Assembly (NCBI RefSeq): GCF_021018805.1
Contig: NC_086247.1
Coordinates: forward strand, 95,311,338-95,375,337
Length of the DNA stretch: 64,000 nucleotides
Source of the DNA: Prinia subflava
Taxonomy: Eukaryota > Chordata > Aves > Passeriformes > Cisticolidae
Reading direction: 5' to 3'
This document shows positions 1 to 12,637 of the stretch, in pieces. Numbering within the stretch: position 1 is the stretch's first letter; the number at the start of each line of letters is the position of its first letter. The notes beneath the pieces are model-generated. The model did no database searches. It saw only the letters and a program-made list of their open reading frames with translations, and was not told the origin of the DNA. The position numbers and the translations under genes are program-made.

Positions 1-1265
<1,265 letters not shown>

Positions 1266-4200
1266 CTCTCTGAATTGCAGTGGCTGGGGAGGGAAAATGT
1301 GCATCTTCTACCCAAAGCAGGGCAAACCCAAAGTGCCCAGGGAGTCTCTACTGCTACTTGCCTTGACCAGCAGAGGACGAGTCCTGCAAGTGCTGTACAC
1401 ATATGTTATGTGGAGAATGGCAGCACGGACACTGCATCCATCTCCTTCAGCCACACTTAAAAGGATGGGTCATCCACTGTGCATCCAAGTGACTGCACAG
1501 CTGTCCTCAAAGCTTGTTCCTTGGGCTCCCCATAATACTACCCCAGACATGCTTCCTTCTGCCTTGTAAGTGCCCCTGCTGCTCATCCAACAGGTAGGAG
1601 AAAATGAGATAGGTTTTCCTGCATCTGAGTCATGTATTATTTTGTATCCTGTAGCAGCAACAGCAAATGTTTTTGTGATTCTTAAAGGGGAAAAGGAGAC
1701 GAATTAAAAATAGAAATGTCTGGTTTGGGACTTCAGAAGTCTTTTGTTTACTTCCTGCATAGCAGCATCTCATTCAGCTGCAACCATTTCTTCCACTGGG
1801 CAATTCTTGCAGCATACGTGCAGCACATGAACCTGCACATTACTGAAGAATGTATTTGTCAAAGACAGTCTTGGAGTACCATCATACAAACATGCAAAAC
1901 AGCCTCCTTAGGTCAGGTGACCAGTGATAACATTGGGACTTACCTTTCCTACAAGGAAGCAGCAGCTACACTACTTGAACAAAGCTCTATTCCATTACAT
2001 AGACTTGATAGTTTGATGGCTGACGTTAAAAATACACAGTGGCTGTTTTGAATTCTGATTTTTGAATGAGGATCCTGAAGTTCTTTATTTCATCACATCT
2101 GACTCACTCAGAGTATAACAATCCAATTATATATAAAGTGCATTATTTAAAGCATATTTTATTATTTAATGGCTCACATTTCATATGTCACTTGCGCATT
2201 ATCATCAGGCAGTTATGCCAGCTTCTTTACACACTTTCCTTGGAGTCCTTAGCACATTATTTTTCCTTAAGCACAGCAGTCTAAACAAACCTCAAGGTGA
2301 AAATAGGAGTAGCCCAGATTAGAAAGCCAATATTTGTTCATGTAAATACAAGTATTTTGAGAAATCATAAAGAGATTATCTTGAGAAAATAGGTATTTTG
2401 AAGTAATGGTTACCTAAGTAGAAGAAACTGCCCAAGCTGGCACCAGATCTCTAGGTTAGCTTCCAGAATTATTCCAGGATACTCTTAAGTCTCTGCAATA
2501 ACAAATTGTATGCAAGATTAAGATTCTGAAATACTCAACTGGAAACAGACAACTGCCTAAACTCAGGTTGTTCTGCCTTACTCTAAACTGTAAGGGTAAA
2601 AACTGTGAATTACAGCACGTTGCTGTATGAACACAATTCAGTTCTGGTCACTGAAAAACCTCCTAAAAAAAACCTAGCTGAAAAACCTAGCTGTTCAGGA
2701 GTTAATCCATGGATGTAAGCTAAGCTGACCAGTGACACCAGACACTGGGTAGGAGGAGGAATGACAGGCTGGCTGAACTCCTTGGGCTGAGCAGCTGCCA
2801 GCATCAGGGAGGGACCCTTCAGGTCTCAGGATATTCTAAAAGCCAGGATCAGTTTTTTTAATAGTGGTACCATCCTGAGGTGCTTGCTGCCTCTGGCATA
2901 GCATCCTGCCTGGCACAGGAACACCCAACCATAGCAGACCCAGCAAGACTCCAGTAGGAGAGTGTGCTGGAAGAAATTTATCTAAACCTGGGGTGATAAC
3001 AGGTGATTGGAGAGTCTTGCATCATCAAGGAAAAGTTCCACAACATGCAGATCTGAGTGCAGTCACAAGATTGAGGCTTCAGAGCAGATTTCTTTCTCTG
3101 GGAGATAGTAACTGAGAGGGAGCTCAGAAGGATCGCTCTTTTGGTGTAAAAGCAGAGCCTACCCTAGAAACAGCACTGCTTCACTGCCAGACAGCAATCC
3201 TCTGTTTCAAGTAAGGAGAAAAAGAACAGGTGCATTTATTTTTTCACACAGACTGGCAAAATTCCCCCATTAGGAAAAAAATCCCTCTATTTGCTACAAT
3301 TACATTACCCATTCAGAAAACAGAAGCAGACAAAGTCACACACCAGATCTTTGAAGACTAAATCTTCTTAGGACATCTGCTGTAGGAGAATTGAAATTGA
3401 TTATGTGAGCAGCTCTAGCCACCTAGTTATGAACTAGCTTCTAGCAGTTAACATTTTGTTGACGACATAGTCCCCAAACCTCCAAACATAACAAGAACTT
3501 TGATTTATTTTAGATAAAGACATCTGATAAGAAATGTTCCTGTGGTATCTTTGAATATGGTTTAGCAAGCTGAAAATGGTGGACCAACATGGGATGTTTT
3601 CAAAGGGCTTTTAACTTTAATATTGGTAGAGGTATAAGGTTTAGTTTTTGCAAATAGGTCCACTGACTTTAAAAAAGTAAGCAGAGCCCCATTTCTACAA
3701 TTGGCTCCATATCGCCATATTCCTATCAGGATGACACTGGGACCAAGAGGGGACACGAATGAACCACCCAATGGACCAGTTTCATGACAAGCCTTAGCCA
3801 CCTCTTTGCAGTTTTTTACATGAAGAGGTGGAGGAGGAAGACAGCTGTTGTTACTTCACTTGTAGTTACTGCAGTAGCAAAAATAGCAGATTGCTGCAAG
3901 TCTCCCAACCAGTCTGTTGTTCTGTCAATTGGTTTTGAAAGATGAATATTAAAATGAATTTATATTCTACATTAGAGAAATGCTGTTGCACAAAAGCAAG
4001 TATATGAAGTCCCTGCAAGACCCTGCTAAAGTGCAGATAAGCTCTAAGTTACTTCTTGAACAGATTGTATAATAAATGTTGTCATAAGGATAAAGTGAAT
4101 CCCTATGGTGGGCAAATTCCCTTCAGTTATCACATTATATATCTCATTCTACAACTACCGCCATGAGGAGATTAAAAAGAAATATTCACGGTACTGTTCA

Positions 4201-5432
4201 TGAAACAAGTAAATGGGTCTTAAGTGTCTTGAAATTGGCCATGCATACCATAATGTCTTATCACTACATCAGCTGTCCTCTTCTCTCTATTTTTTATTTT
4301 TTTAAAGCAACCCTGCTGCAACTGGTGGCAGAAGCTACCTCCTGGCCCCTCCTGGCACTGATGAGGTCCTGTTTTGCAGCTGATGGACAGAATCAAGCTA
4401 GCATTAGTAGGAGATACAGTTTTATTGCACATCTTCACCACTCTTCCTTTCTCCTTCTGTGCTGGTCTTTGCAAACAGAACAGTGAATATCAGTATGAGT
4501 GGAACACCCACCTTCATGCAGAAGAACACCCTCTGCACTTCCAAGGGGGAGCTCTGACAAACATGAGCAAGTCTACATGCTTTGCACTGGGGAGCAGCAA
4601 CCAGGACCATGGAAGTTGACGATTAGACTCCTCTCTGTACTTGAACTGCTACCATCTCCACAGGCAAATAGAGAAAAATCCCTAAAGCAAATATTCCAGA
4701 GCAGGAATCAGCCTGACAGCTGGCAGAGATACATGAATCCTTCTTCAAACCATTACAGCTTTGTAAACAATGGGCAAAGTTCAGAGAATGGAAATAAACA
4801 AACAGCAGACCTGGTTCTACTTCTTACCTGAGTAAGCAGCTACACAGGTAAGAAGTTGAACTAGGAGTGCTTAACCCACAGCTTGCTCTTCTGTCAAACA
4901 GGTCCAGCTGGCTGCAATTCTTTCTTCCGCACCTGCTCTTGGGATGACTTTGGTGTGTCCCATGGCCTCAAGGTCACCTCAGCAGTTGGCTGCAACAGAA
5001 AAATCCATAGGCAGCTCCCAATCTACCTGCATATCCTTGCCCATACAATGCAGCCAGAAGTTGTCACCTCAACAACCTTCAGGAGCAGAGCTGCTTTCCC
5101 TTAAGAAAATACTTAATAGAGGAATGTCTCCAAAGATGGGATCTGCACTGTGTGCCATGGGAAAGTACCATGCAGGCTCCATTGATTGTGGATCCAATGC
5201 ATGGGGCTCAGCATCAGAGGAGACAGATTCCTCTTTTTATTCCGTGTTACTAAAATGACTATTTTATTAAGCTGGTTTTTGTTGGACCTTTCTTGACATG
5301 ACGCAGAAAGAGCTCTGCACCATCTTCCTTTCTCATGTACTTCACTCCTCCGTGGTGAAATGCTCACTAATAACAGGATCAATTGTGTTCCACAAGAAGC
5401 TGATACCTGAGAGTGAGCTGGGAAAGAAGGAG
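1266..5432. other. Intergenic DNA, no gene recognised
   Basis: AT-leaning unique sequence. The open frames are short, overlap on both strands and show no conserved motif or paired splice sites. I see no RNA gene. Confidence 0.6.
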
Positions 5433-5968
5433 TGTGGTGGGTTGATCCTAGGCAGCAGTGAAGCCCCCACTGCCACCTGCTCACTTGCTTCTTCCTGCAG
5501 GATGAGGCAGAGAATCAGCAGGGTGAAGCCATGGGAAAAATATCTATGGGTTGACATAAAAGTCTTGTAGTGAATAAAAAGAACATAAATAAGTGATACA
5601 AAGGCAACCACTCACCACCTCCCACTAACAGACTGGTGCCCAGCCAGTCTTGGAGCAACAGCTACTTTGGAAGAAAATTCCTGGCCACAGCTTGGTTTTA
5701 TTGCTGAGTGTTATGCTGTGGATCCAGCTTGTCTCTTTTGTCACCTGGGTCAGCTGTCCTGGCTGCTTTCCCCCTCAGCCTCTTGCCCCAGCCTGTTTGC
5801 TGAGGGAGGAGGGCAGAGTAAGAAACACAGGCGGCCTTGATGCTGTGCAACCAGAGTTCAGTGACGGCTAAAAGAGTGATGTGCTGCCAGCACTGTTTTG
5901 GTCACAAACACAGCACCATACGGGCCACTATGGAAAATGCTGATTCCATCTTAGCCAGAGCCAACACA
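5433..5968 (+). mobile_element. Probable solo LTR of an avian endogenous retrovirus
   Basis: It begins TGTGGTGGGTTGATCC and ends near ...AGCCAACACA, so it has TG...CA ends. Internal landmarks resemble a widespread avian LTR family: 'gtgggttga' head, 'cagagaatcagcagggt', 'ttggaagaaaattcctggcc', 'gtcacctgggtcagctgtcc' and 'cacagcaccatacgggccac'. No internal retroviral coding sequence flanks it, so it is a solo LTR. I could not find a clear target-site duplication. The family is recognised from memory of bird repeats only. Confidence 0.6.
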
Positions 5969-8900
5969 GGGCATGAAATGCCATTAGGGAGATCCTCAAG
6001 CTGGCTTTTTTGCTGAACAAGTGAGGGTGCAAATGCAGTGTCCACAGTGTCAGGAGCACTATCACTAGCCTGCTCTGATCCACTTTCTCTCCACTGTGAA
6101 GTAAATAAGAAGCAGAGAGAGAAAAGAAAAATTACAGAGCAACTACTATTTCATCCTGATTCAAAATACCCCCAGGCGACCTGGAGTCAGTAGCATTGCA
6201 GCACTAAATCTGTTTTTTCTTCCTCTCTTCTAGGACAAGGACAAAGTGCTCCTGGTGGCATTTACACACTGTAGCACACGCTGGGCTTGTTTCTGTTAGA
6301 TCAGTTCAGCATCATTGGTACACTTAAGACAGAACAAAGCTAAATTTATGTTCTCCTTACCATGAGCAAAGAGTGCAGAATGGGGAAACAAAACCCCAAA
6401 GACCAACTTTATTGCAAGAGTAATACTTGAGTCAAAGATCATTTAGATGGTACAGATACAAACACTGCAGACTGGTTTTTCTGAAACCCCAAGGAGCTGC
6501 AGTTACAGGTGCTTTTGATTAATACAGCATCTATCCCAGAGAGAAAATTATCATCCTCATGTGTCCTCTGAGCCACTCTGGCCAGCCCGAAAAGTGGTTG
6601 CAGCCTTGGGGACCCATGCCACTGCACCTCTTCCCCATTTGTGGAAGGCCAAATCTCCAGTGCTTTTCTGCTCAGCTGACACTTGTGCTACCTATGCTGG
6701 CAGTGTCCCTTGGCACCCTCTGGCCCCTCTATGCCCTTGTAATTTCAGATGCCTTTTGCCAGGCATGCTTGGAATATGTGCCCAAATATCTCCTGCTGGC
6801 AAACACCATGCGAAACACTAAATGGAGCTGAGGTGGGAGGGCCTCCTACTTTACCCAAGCTGCATAAAATGCCTGTCATAACTCTTAGCACCTCCCCTCT
6901 GCCACAAATGTCTTACACGTTCAGGCAGGCCACTGCCAGTCAAGGTTTCAGTCATAAGAGATAAGAGCATATTTGCAAAAGATCTTTGTTTCGGATGAGA
7001 AAGGGCAAGATTTTTCTCCCAAAAAAAAAAAAAAAAAAAAAAGCACCAAAGAATCAGACTACCTCACCCACACTATCACTGCTCACTGACTCATATCTTG
7101 CTGTTAGAGCATGTGTCCTACACCCGACGTTCCCCAGTGTTATTACCCATATTTACCCAAATCAACTCACGTTTTGTGCAATCATGCTAAGTGCTTTCCA
7201 CTAATTCAAAGTGAATTTAAACTGCCTGTACCAGGGAAACACTCCAGTTGCCTCCTCTGGGAAAAACTGTGTCTGAAGCTGCAGGGAAACATTAGCATGA
7301 CTGCAGTTTGGTCACAGAAAATTCTACCCACAGTTCTTTACACCTTCTGGAAGTGCAAAATGGGTATTTTCCAATGAACCACTCCCTCCTTTGCCCAGCT
7401 TCCAGCCTCTTCAGCACAGGATGTCTTTATCAAATATTTTAGAAAAATACTCTTTCCATCGTGCACCGCAGCATATGCCATGTTTAATACATATGCACAA
7501 AATGCACATTCTGCTCTGGACCACGAGGTCCCTGGAAGAGAGCCACACCAGGCTGTGGGATCTGAACATGTGAGGTCAGCTGCCTGTCCCTGTGCCACAG
7601 GGCTGCCCATCCAGCTCTTATAGCAGAGCCTCACCTGTTACACACTGCGTTTTCTTCCAGAAAGCTCTGCTGTGCACGTGTGAGGAACAAGGCCACCTTT
7701 TGAACACAGCCCCCCGATGCAGTGCCAGGCATGCCAGCAGCGGGCCACCAGGCCAGAGAAACACACCCTGCTCCCTCTCCCATCAGGGACAAACTCCAGC
7801 TCCTTCCTGCAGCCTTTCAAGAGGTGAACTGCATGGTGAATACTCCTTCACCCTCACTATCCAAAGGCAATGGAACAAGGCTGTAGCAGGAAAAAGCATG
7901 AGAAGCAACATCTCTTACCAGCCATGTCCAGGAAACATAGCTGGAGACTTCTGGATCACCACTCAATAATTCAGTCAACAGCAGTGAGTGAGTGATTTCA
8001 CAGAGCCATGAATTACACACAGATCTTCACAGAGCCAAAGGATGCCACCACCACCCACCACACCAGCCTCCACAGTCACCTTTCTGCTGCTCCTGCTTTT
8101 ATCCCAGTATAGTACACTTACAGGGAAAATTACACCCTGTGTTCTGTTACGCTACTTAGCAATACATGATGCCCACAGCACACACTTGAACATCTGATCA
8201 AGATTCTCCTTAACCCTACTAGTTTTCTTTATGACGAAACTTGCAGAAAGGGACTGACTGAAAAATTTCACAGTAAGGGGATTTGTAAGCAGCAGTCCCA
8301 AAACAGAACACTTTAATAAAGGCAGAGCACCTTCATCAGGGATCATGTTTCCCAATGGCTGGAATTACCCTTTTCTCTTCAAAGATACAGAACCTGAAAT
8401 TTGAACCATGAGCAAACACCCAGGCTTTTAATATTCACCTCAAATGACTTTGTCTTTCAAAGTAGCACCAGCTGTCACACACCACTGACCCAAATGCCTT
8501 TTCCCCTGCCTGAGGCGTTTGGATTTCACTCACCATGTCTTTCTATGCTTTTAAATAACAACTTGTTACATCTACTGATGTTAACATACAAAAGAAGAGT
8601 GATTCCTTCACCAGGAAGTACTCCAGTGGAGCAAGCTTTCAATGAACTGCATTATGCTGAATCAAAAGATCAGGTAAATGTTAAAGTTTGCTACAAGAAC
8701 CATCAGTACTATTTGGATTGCTGCATACAAAAGCTGATGACCTAGCAAAGACAGACGGTTTTTTCTGCACACTGTGTCCCTCTGAATCACAGACTGCAAA
8801 GTGACACAAGAGAAGCTACCTGAGAGGGAAGGACCAAGCATAGCATGACTCAAAGACCCAACCCAAAAATTTGTTAGCAAAAATACCATGACTGTGTTGC

Positions 8901-9852
8901 AAGCATTAACTTGTACCTAGCCCTTTTCTCTTCAGAGAAAACTTGTAGTATTGGCCATGCCACTGCCAGGAAAAAAATAGCAAACCCACAAAATTTGCAG
9001 TGTCATTTGCATCCTGCCTTCTGATCTGCAGCCAAACAAGCTGCCATGTTGGCCCTGGAGCACTTGCCTACTTTTCTCCTTTCAGGACTAAATTTCCTGG
9101 GGGTTTTTTACCACACGTGGTCTTGCCACACATGTTCATCTTCTCTTTGAGATGTCCTCTCTCTGACCTCACCCCTATTCCAAAGTAGGGGAAGACATGC
9201 TTTTGGAGTACGTGACCAGAGGATTCCTTACCCCCCTGGTATAATAAATCTTAGTTGCCAGCAAAGAGGAGGGAAAGAGACTCTATGTAACATCCAAACG
9301 CCAACAGTAATGCATTTCTGCAAGAGTTCTATCTCACCACACCACAGGCTTTTACGATATGGCAGTGAACTTGGAGCTTAGGTCTTATAAATGTTTAAAC
9401 ATGCTTTTATGTCCTATCCTGCTACCTTGACTTCTCTTTCCAGCAGTGGAGGGACTGGAATTTCCCTAGGAAAGCGCAAGGAAAACATGCTTTGGAGACC
9501 ATTTCAGCATACACTGTGAAGAGTTCACAGCACAGGTCTGCAGTACCGAAATAGGATGGAACCAGATGGCACCTCAACCTCAAGGTCACCCTATTTTTTA
9601 TTTTTACTTCATGTTCTTCATACCAAGGAGACATATTTAGATTGAAAGTGACTAAAGTCTAAGTTTTTTACTGAAAGAAAGTAGCATAAAGCATATTTTG
9701 GCATGGAAAAAGAATTTATGTCAAATCTTCTCTTTTGCTTGTTTCTCAAACCCCCTCAGGACCTGTTTTTGTACTCATGGCCAAAATGAACTTCTTGTCA
9801 TCCTTTTAGCAAATTAAGCATACTTATTGCAGTAAACACTCTTATGAGCACT
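5969..9852. other. Intergenic DNA, no gene recognised
   Basis: Unique sequence with an A22 run at 7021-7042. The open frames lack conserved motifs, and no promoter-like CpG cluster is present. Confidence 0.55.
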
Positions 9853-10401
9853 GGTGGTTTGTTCTGGCTTGTTAAGAGTTTGTACCATCCCCTATATATG
9901 TCAATCCTCATACCCCCTCCCTGATCCCTTGTCTGTCACTTGGTGTATCCTTCCCTTCTTCTGGACAGCTCTAAGAAGGGCATCAAGTGATAGGCTGGAA
10001 CGCAGGGTCCCTGCCTAATCTACCCTCAATGTTTATCCTCGTTGTCTGTTATGTACCCCATTCCCTCCCCATCTTTCCCCCATTGGCTGATGAGTGGTTC
10101 CCCCCCTTGTACCCTCCTCCCTGTAAAGGGGCTGTTGGCCCTGGATCTCGTGTCAGAGCCCCTCTGCCCACTGTGTACCATGTGTGTCTAGGGGCTCTCT
10201 GGAGATCCCAACAAGGACCTGGCTTGTTACCGCTGTGGAGAAGCCTCTTTCAGCCTTTGCTTTCTCCTGACGACAGCCTTCCCGTGTTCGGGGTACCACC
10301 CACAGCCGCCCCTGGGTACCCCAGGGCACTGAGGAGTGTCCTCTCAGCTGACTGCTGTGTCTGCTAGCTGGGGTTCCCAACCAGGGTGATCGGGAGGCAC
10401 A
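9853..10401 (+). mobile_element. Possible solo LTR of an endogenous retrovirus
   Basis: Pyrimidine-rich blocks typical of songbird LTRs are seen: 'tttgtaccatcccctatata', 'ataccccctccctgatccc' and 'ctgtaaaggggctgttggcc'. A 'gcctctttcagcctttgctt' segment follows, as in LTR R/U5 regions, and the end reads 'aaccagggtgatcgggaggc aca'. The composition changes sharply from the flanks. The boundaries are approximate and no target-site duplication was established. An unclassified repeat is the alternative. Confidence 0.45.
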
Positions 10402-12394
10402 GTCTCAGGTGGCTTACTGGTCCTTAGCTAGCCCTCTGCTTTTGAAACAAAACAAAACCAAAGGGTCTTTGCTCAGCTTCCCTTAGCCCATGGGTGCATG
10501 CCCAACATGGACTATGCTTTTAAAATACACCTTATCTTACATCTTCAGGTTTCAGACACTGGAAGTGTATGCAACGGCTCAATTCCGAATCTCTAAGCCC
10601 TCTGAGAAGGGAGAAACTAGACAGCTGAGCAAAACCAAGCATGCTAATTCTATTATAAGTAAATTCATTGTTAAGAAAAGTCTGTGTGATCTTGCTGTTT
10701 GTCTCTTCTATTCTTTGGCTTTCTGAACTTTGGAACTTTTCCATGACCGCTTTTAGCTTTAAAGACCCTTCCATTTTTATTTCATAAATATGCTATGCAA
10801 TATTGGCCAAATTCAGTTTCAGATCTGAACTAAGAGGGCCATCCACATTAGCTGCTGAGCCCACAAAGTAGAAGGACCAGACCTTTGAAGCACGAAATGC
10901 ATGGTGAAATATTTTTTCAGTCTCTTTCACACTTTTAATTGCTTGTCCTTCATTTCTGTGCCAGCTGGATATTTTTTTGTTGTTGTTTTGACCACACTGA
11001 CCTACCTCACAAAAACGAGCTAATTACAGAAATCCTTTATCAAGTCATGTTTGTTTTCAGTTGAACTCTAACCTGGCCATTGCTAAAATGTGGCACTACA
11101 AAGATGTAGCGGGATTCCTGCAAACTGATTGGTTGTATAATGCTTGCTCCTCTGCATTTCCAGCTGGTTCTTTATCCTTGGAAGCTCTTCACTACAAATA
11201 GGACTCTATGGCTTTGTTCAAGATAACTGGGCACAAGCAGACAGAGCCACTTCGACTGCCTCGCGGGGGGGGAAATACTGCTGTGTGAGAGACGCTTTTG
11301 TAGCTCTTCTGGAAGGAGGGAAAACCAGGAAGAAGACTATGTTATCAGAAGTAAAAATGGAAAAATACTACAGCTCTACTACTTAGCCTTAAAGGAAAGA
11401 AAATTTATTATCGACAAATAAACAGGTAAGAAGCACCAATTGTTCCTTATGACTTATGCGATAGAACAAAAACACTTTATGGTTGAAGCTAGTGGCTACA
11501 TACAAGAGCAAACCCTATCTACATGCATAATATTGCTCAAATTGTTTTATCTATTAGCTTTCTAGAGCAATAACACTGCTAGAACACTCAAGCTTTGCAA
11601 AAACATGCTTGATTTTTCTTTCTGCAACGAGGACAACCTGCAAGAGTGGGAAGATGAGGTTGTACAGAGAAGCCACAATTATGGGAAGCAGGTAGCAATG
11701 CAAGAGGTTGGCTTTGATGCCAGAATTTCACCTCAGAGATTAACACCCTCTCAAATGAGGTGGGGAAGGTCAAGAAGGAAAAGCAATTAAGTTTATTAAG
11801 AAAGATTTCGTCTAAGTGGTAGGCTTAGACCAATTGAAGTCATTTCTAATGCAGAAATTTCTTGTGGATGAAGACACATATTTGCCATATTTAGTGTATG
11901 TAATTAATCAAAGTAATTGACTAAGGTAATTTATTGCCCAACAGTAATACCCTCCTAACCATATAGACACAGTAAACTGAAAACCTCTTCATTTACATCA
12001 AGCAACAGTCCCAGCATCCAGAGGAAAGGCACTTCCGTAATACTGCACCAGGACGTTTTGCCGTGTGCAGCCCAAAAGCCAGGGATGACCTAGATGCCGG
12101 TGCTGCAAGAGGCGCTGCGCGACTCCTGCTGATGCCTTAGGTTGTCTCGCTTCGCAATGCAGTGCAAGGAACTTCACCACGGTGTTTTTACCATTTCATC
12201 TCACATAACTAGTTACACGGGGGAAAAGGAAGCAAACCTTAAAAACAAACCAAAAAGAACCAAAACAAACAAACAAACAAAAAACCCCCAACAACAAAAC
12301 AAAAAACTCTTCAGATGAAAATTCGGCATCCTTATTTAATCATTGCCTTGCGGAATGACGATTTCTTCGGCAAATAAAGGATAGGTAGTTAAGG
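10402..12394. other. Intergenic DNA with a CAAA-rich low-complexity tract
   Basis: No gene recognised. A-rich (CAAA)n-like sequence lies at about 12241-12307, just before the HSBP1L1 CpG island. Short open frames such as the one at 11605-11790 show no known motif. Confidence 0.55.
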
Positions 12395-12480
12395 TTGCCC
12401 CGGCTCCCTGCGGAGCACTGTGGGCGGGGCCGTGCGCTCGCTGCCCGCCCCGCCGCGCCCGCGGAGGCGGGCCGAGGGCC

Positions 12481-12630
12481 GGGGCCGGGGCCGGGGCCGG
12501 GGCCGGGGCCGGGGCCGGGGCCGGGGCCGGGGCCGGGGCCGGGGCCGGGGCCGGGGCCGGGGCCGGGGCCGGGGCCGGGGCCGGGGCCGGGGCCGGGGCC
12601 GGGGCCGGGGCCGGGGCCGGGGCCGGGGCC
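12481..12630 (+). repeat. (GGGGCC)25 hexanucleotide microsatellite
   Basis: Twenty-five perfect GGGGCC units, 150 bp, without interruption. They are preceded by AGGGCC and followed by GGGGCT. The array ends seven bases before the HSBP1L1 ATG (12638). The motif is the one found in intron 1 of human C9orf72. On the plus strand it can form G-quadruplexes. It reads as Gly-Pro in the frame of the downstream ATG, Gly-Arg in another and Gly-Ala in the third. Confidence 0.97.
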
Positions 12631-12637
12631 GGGGCTG

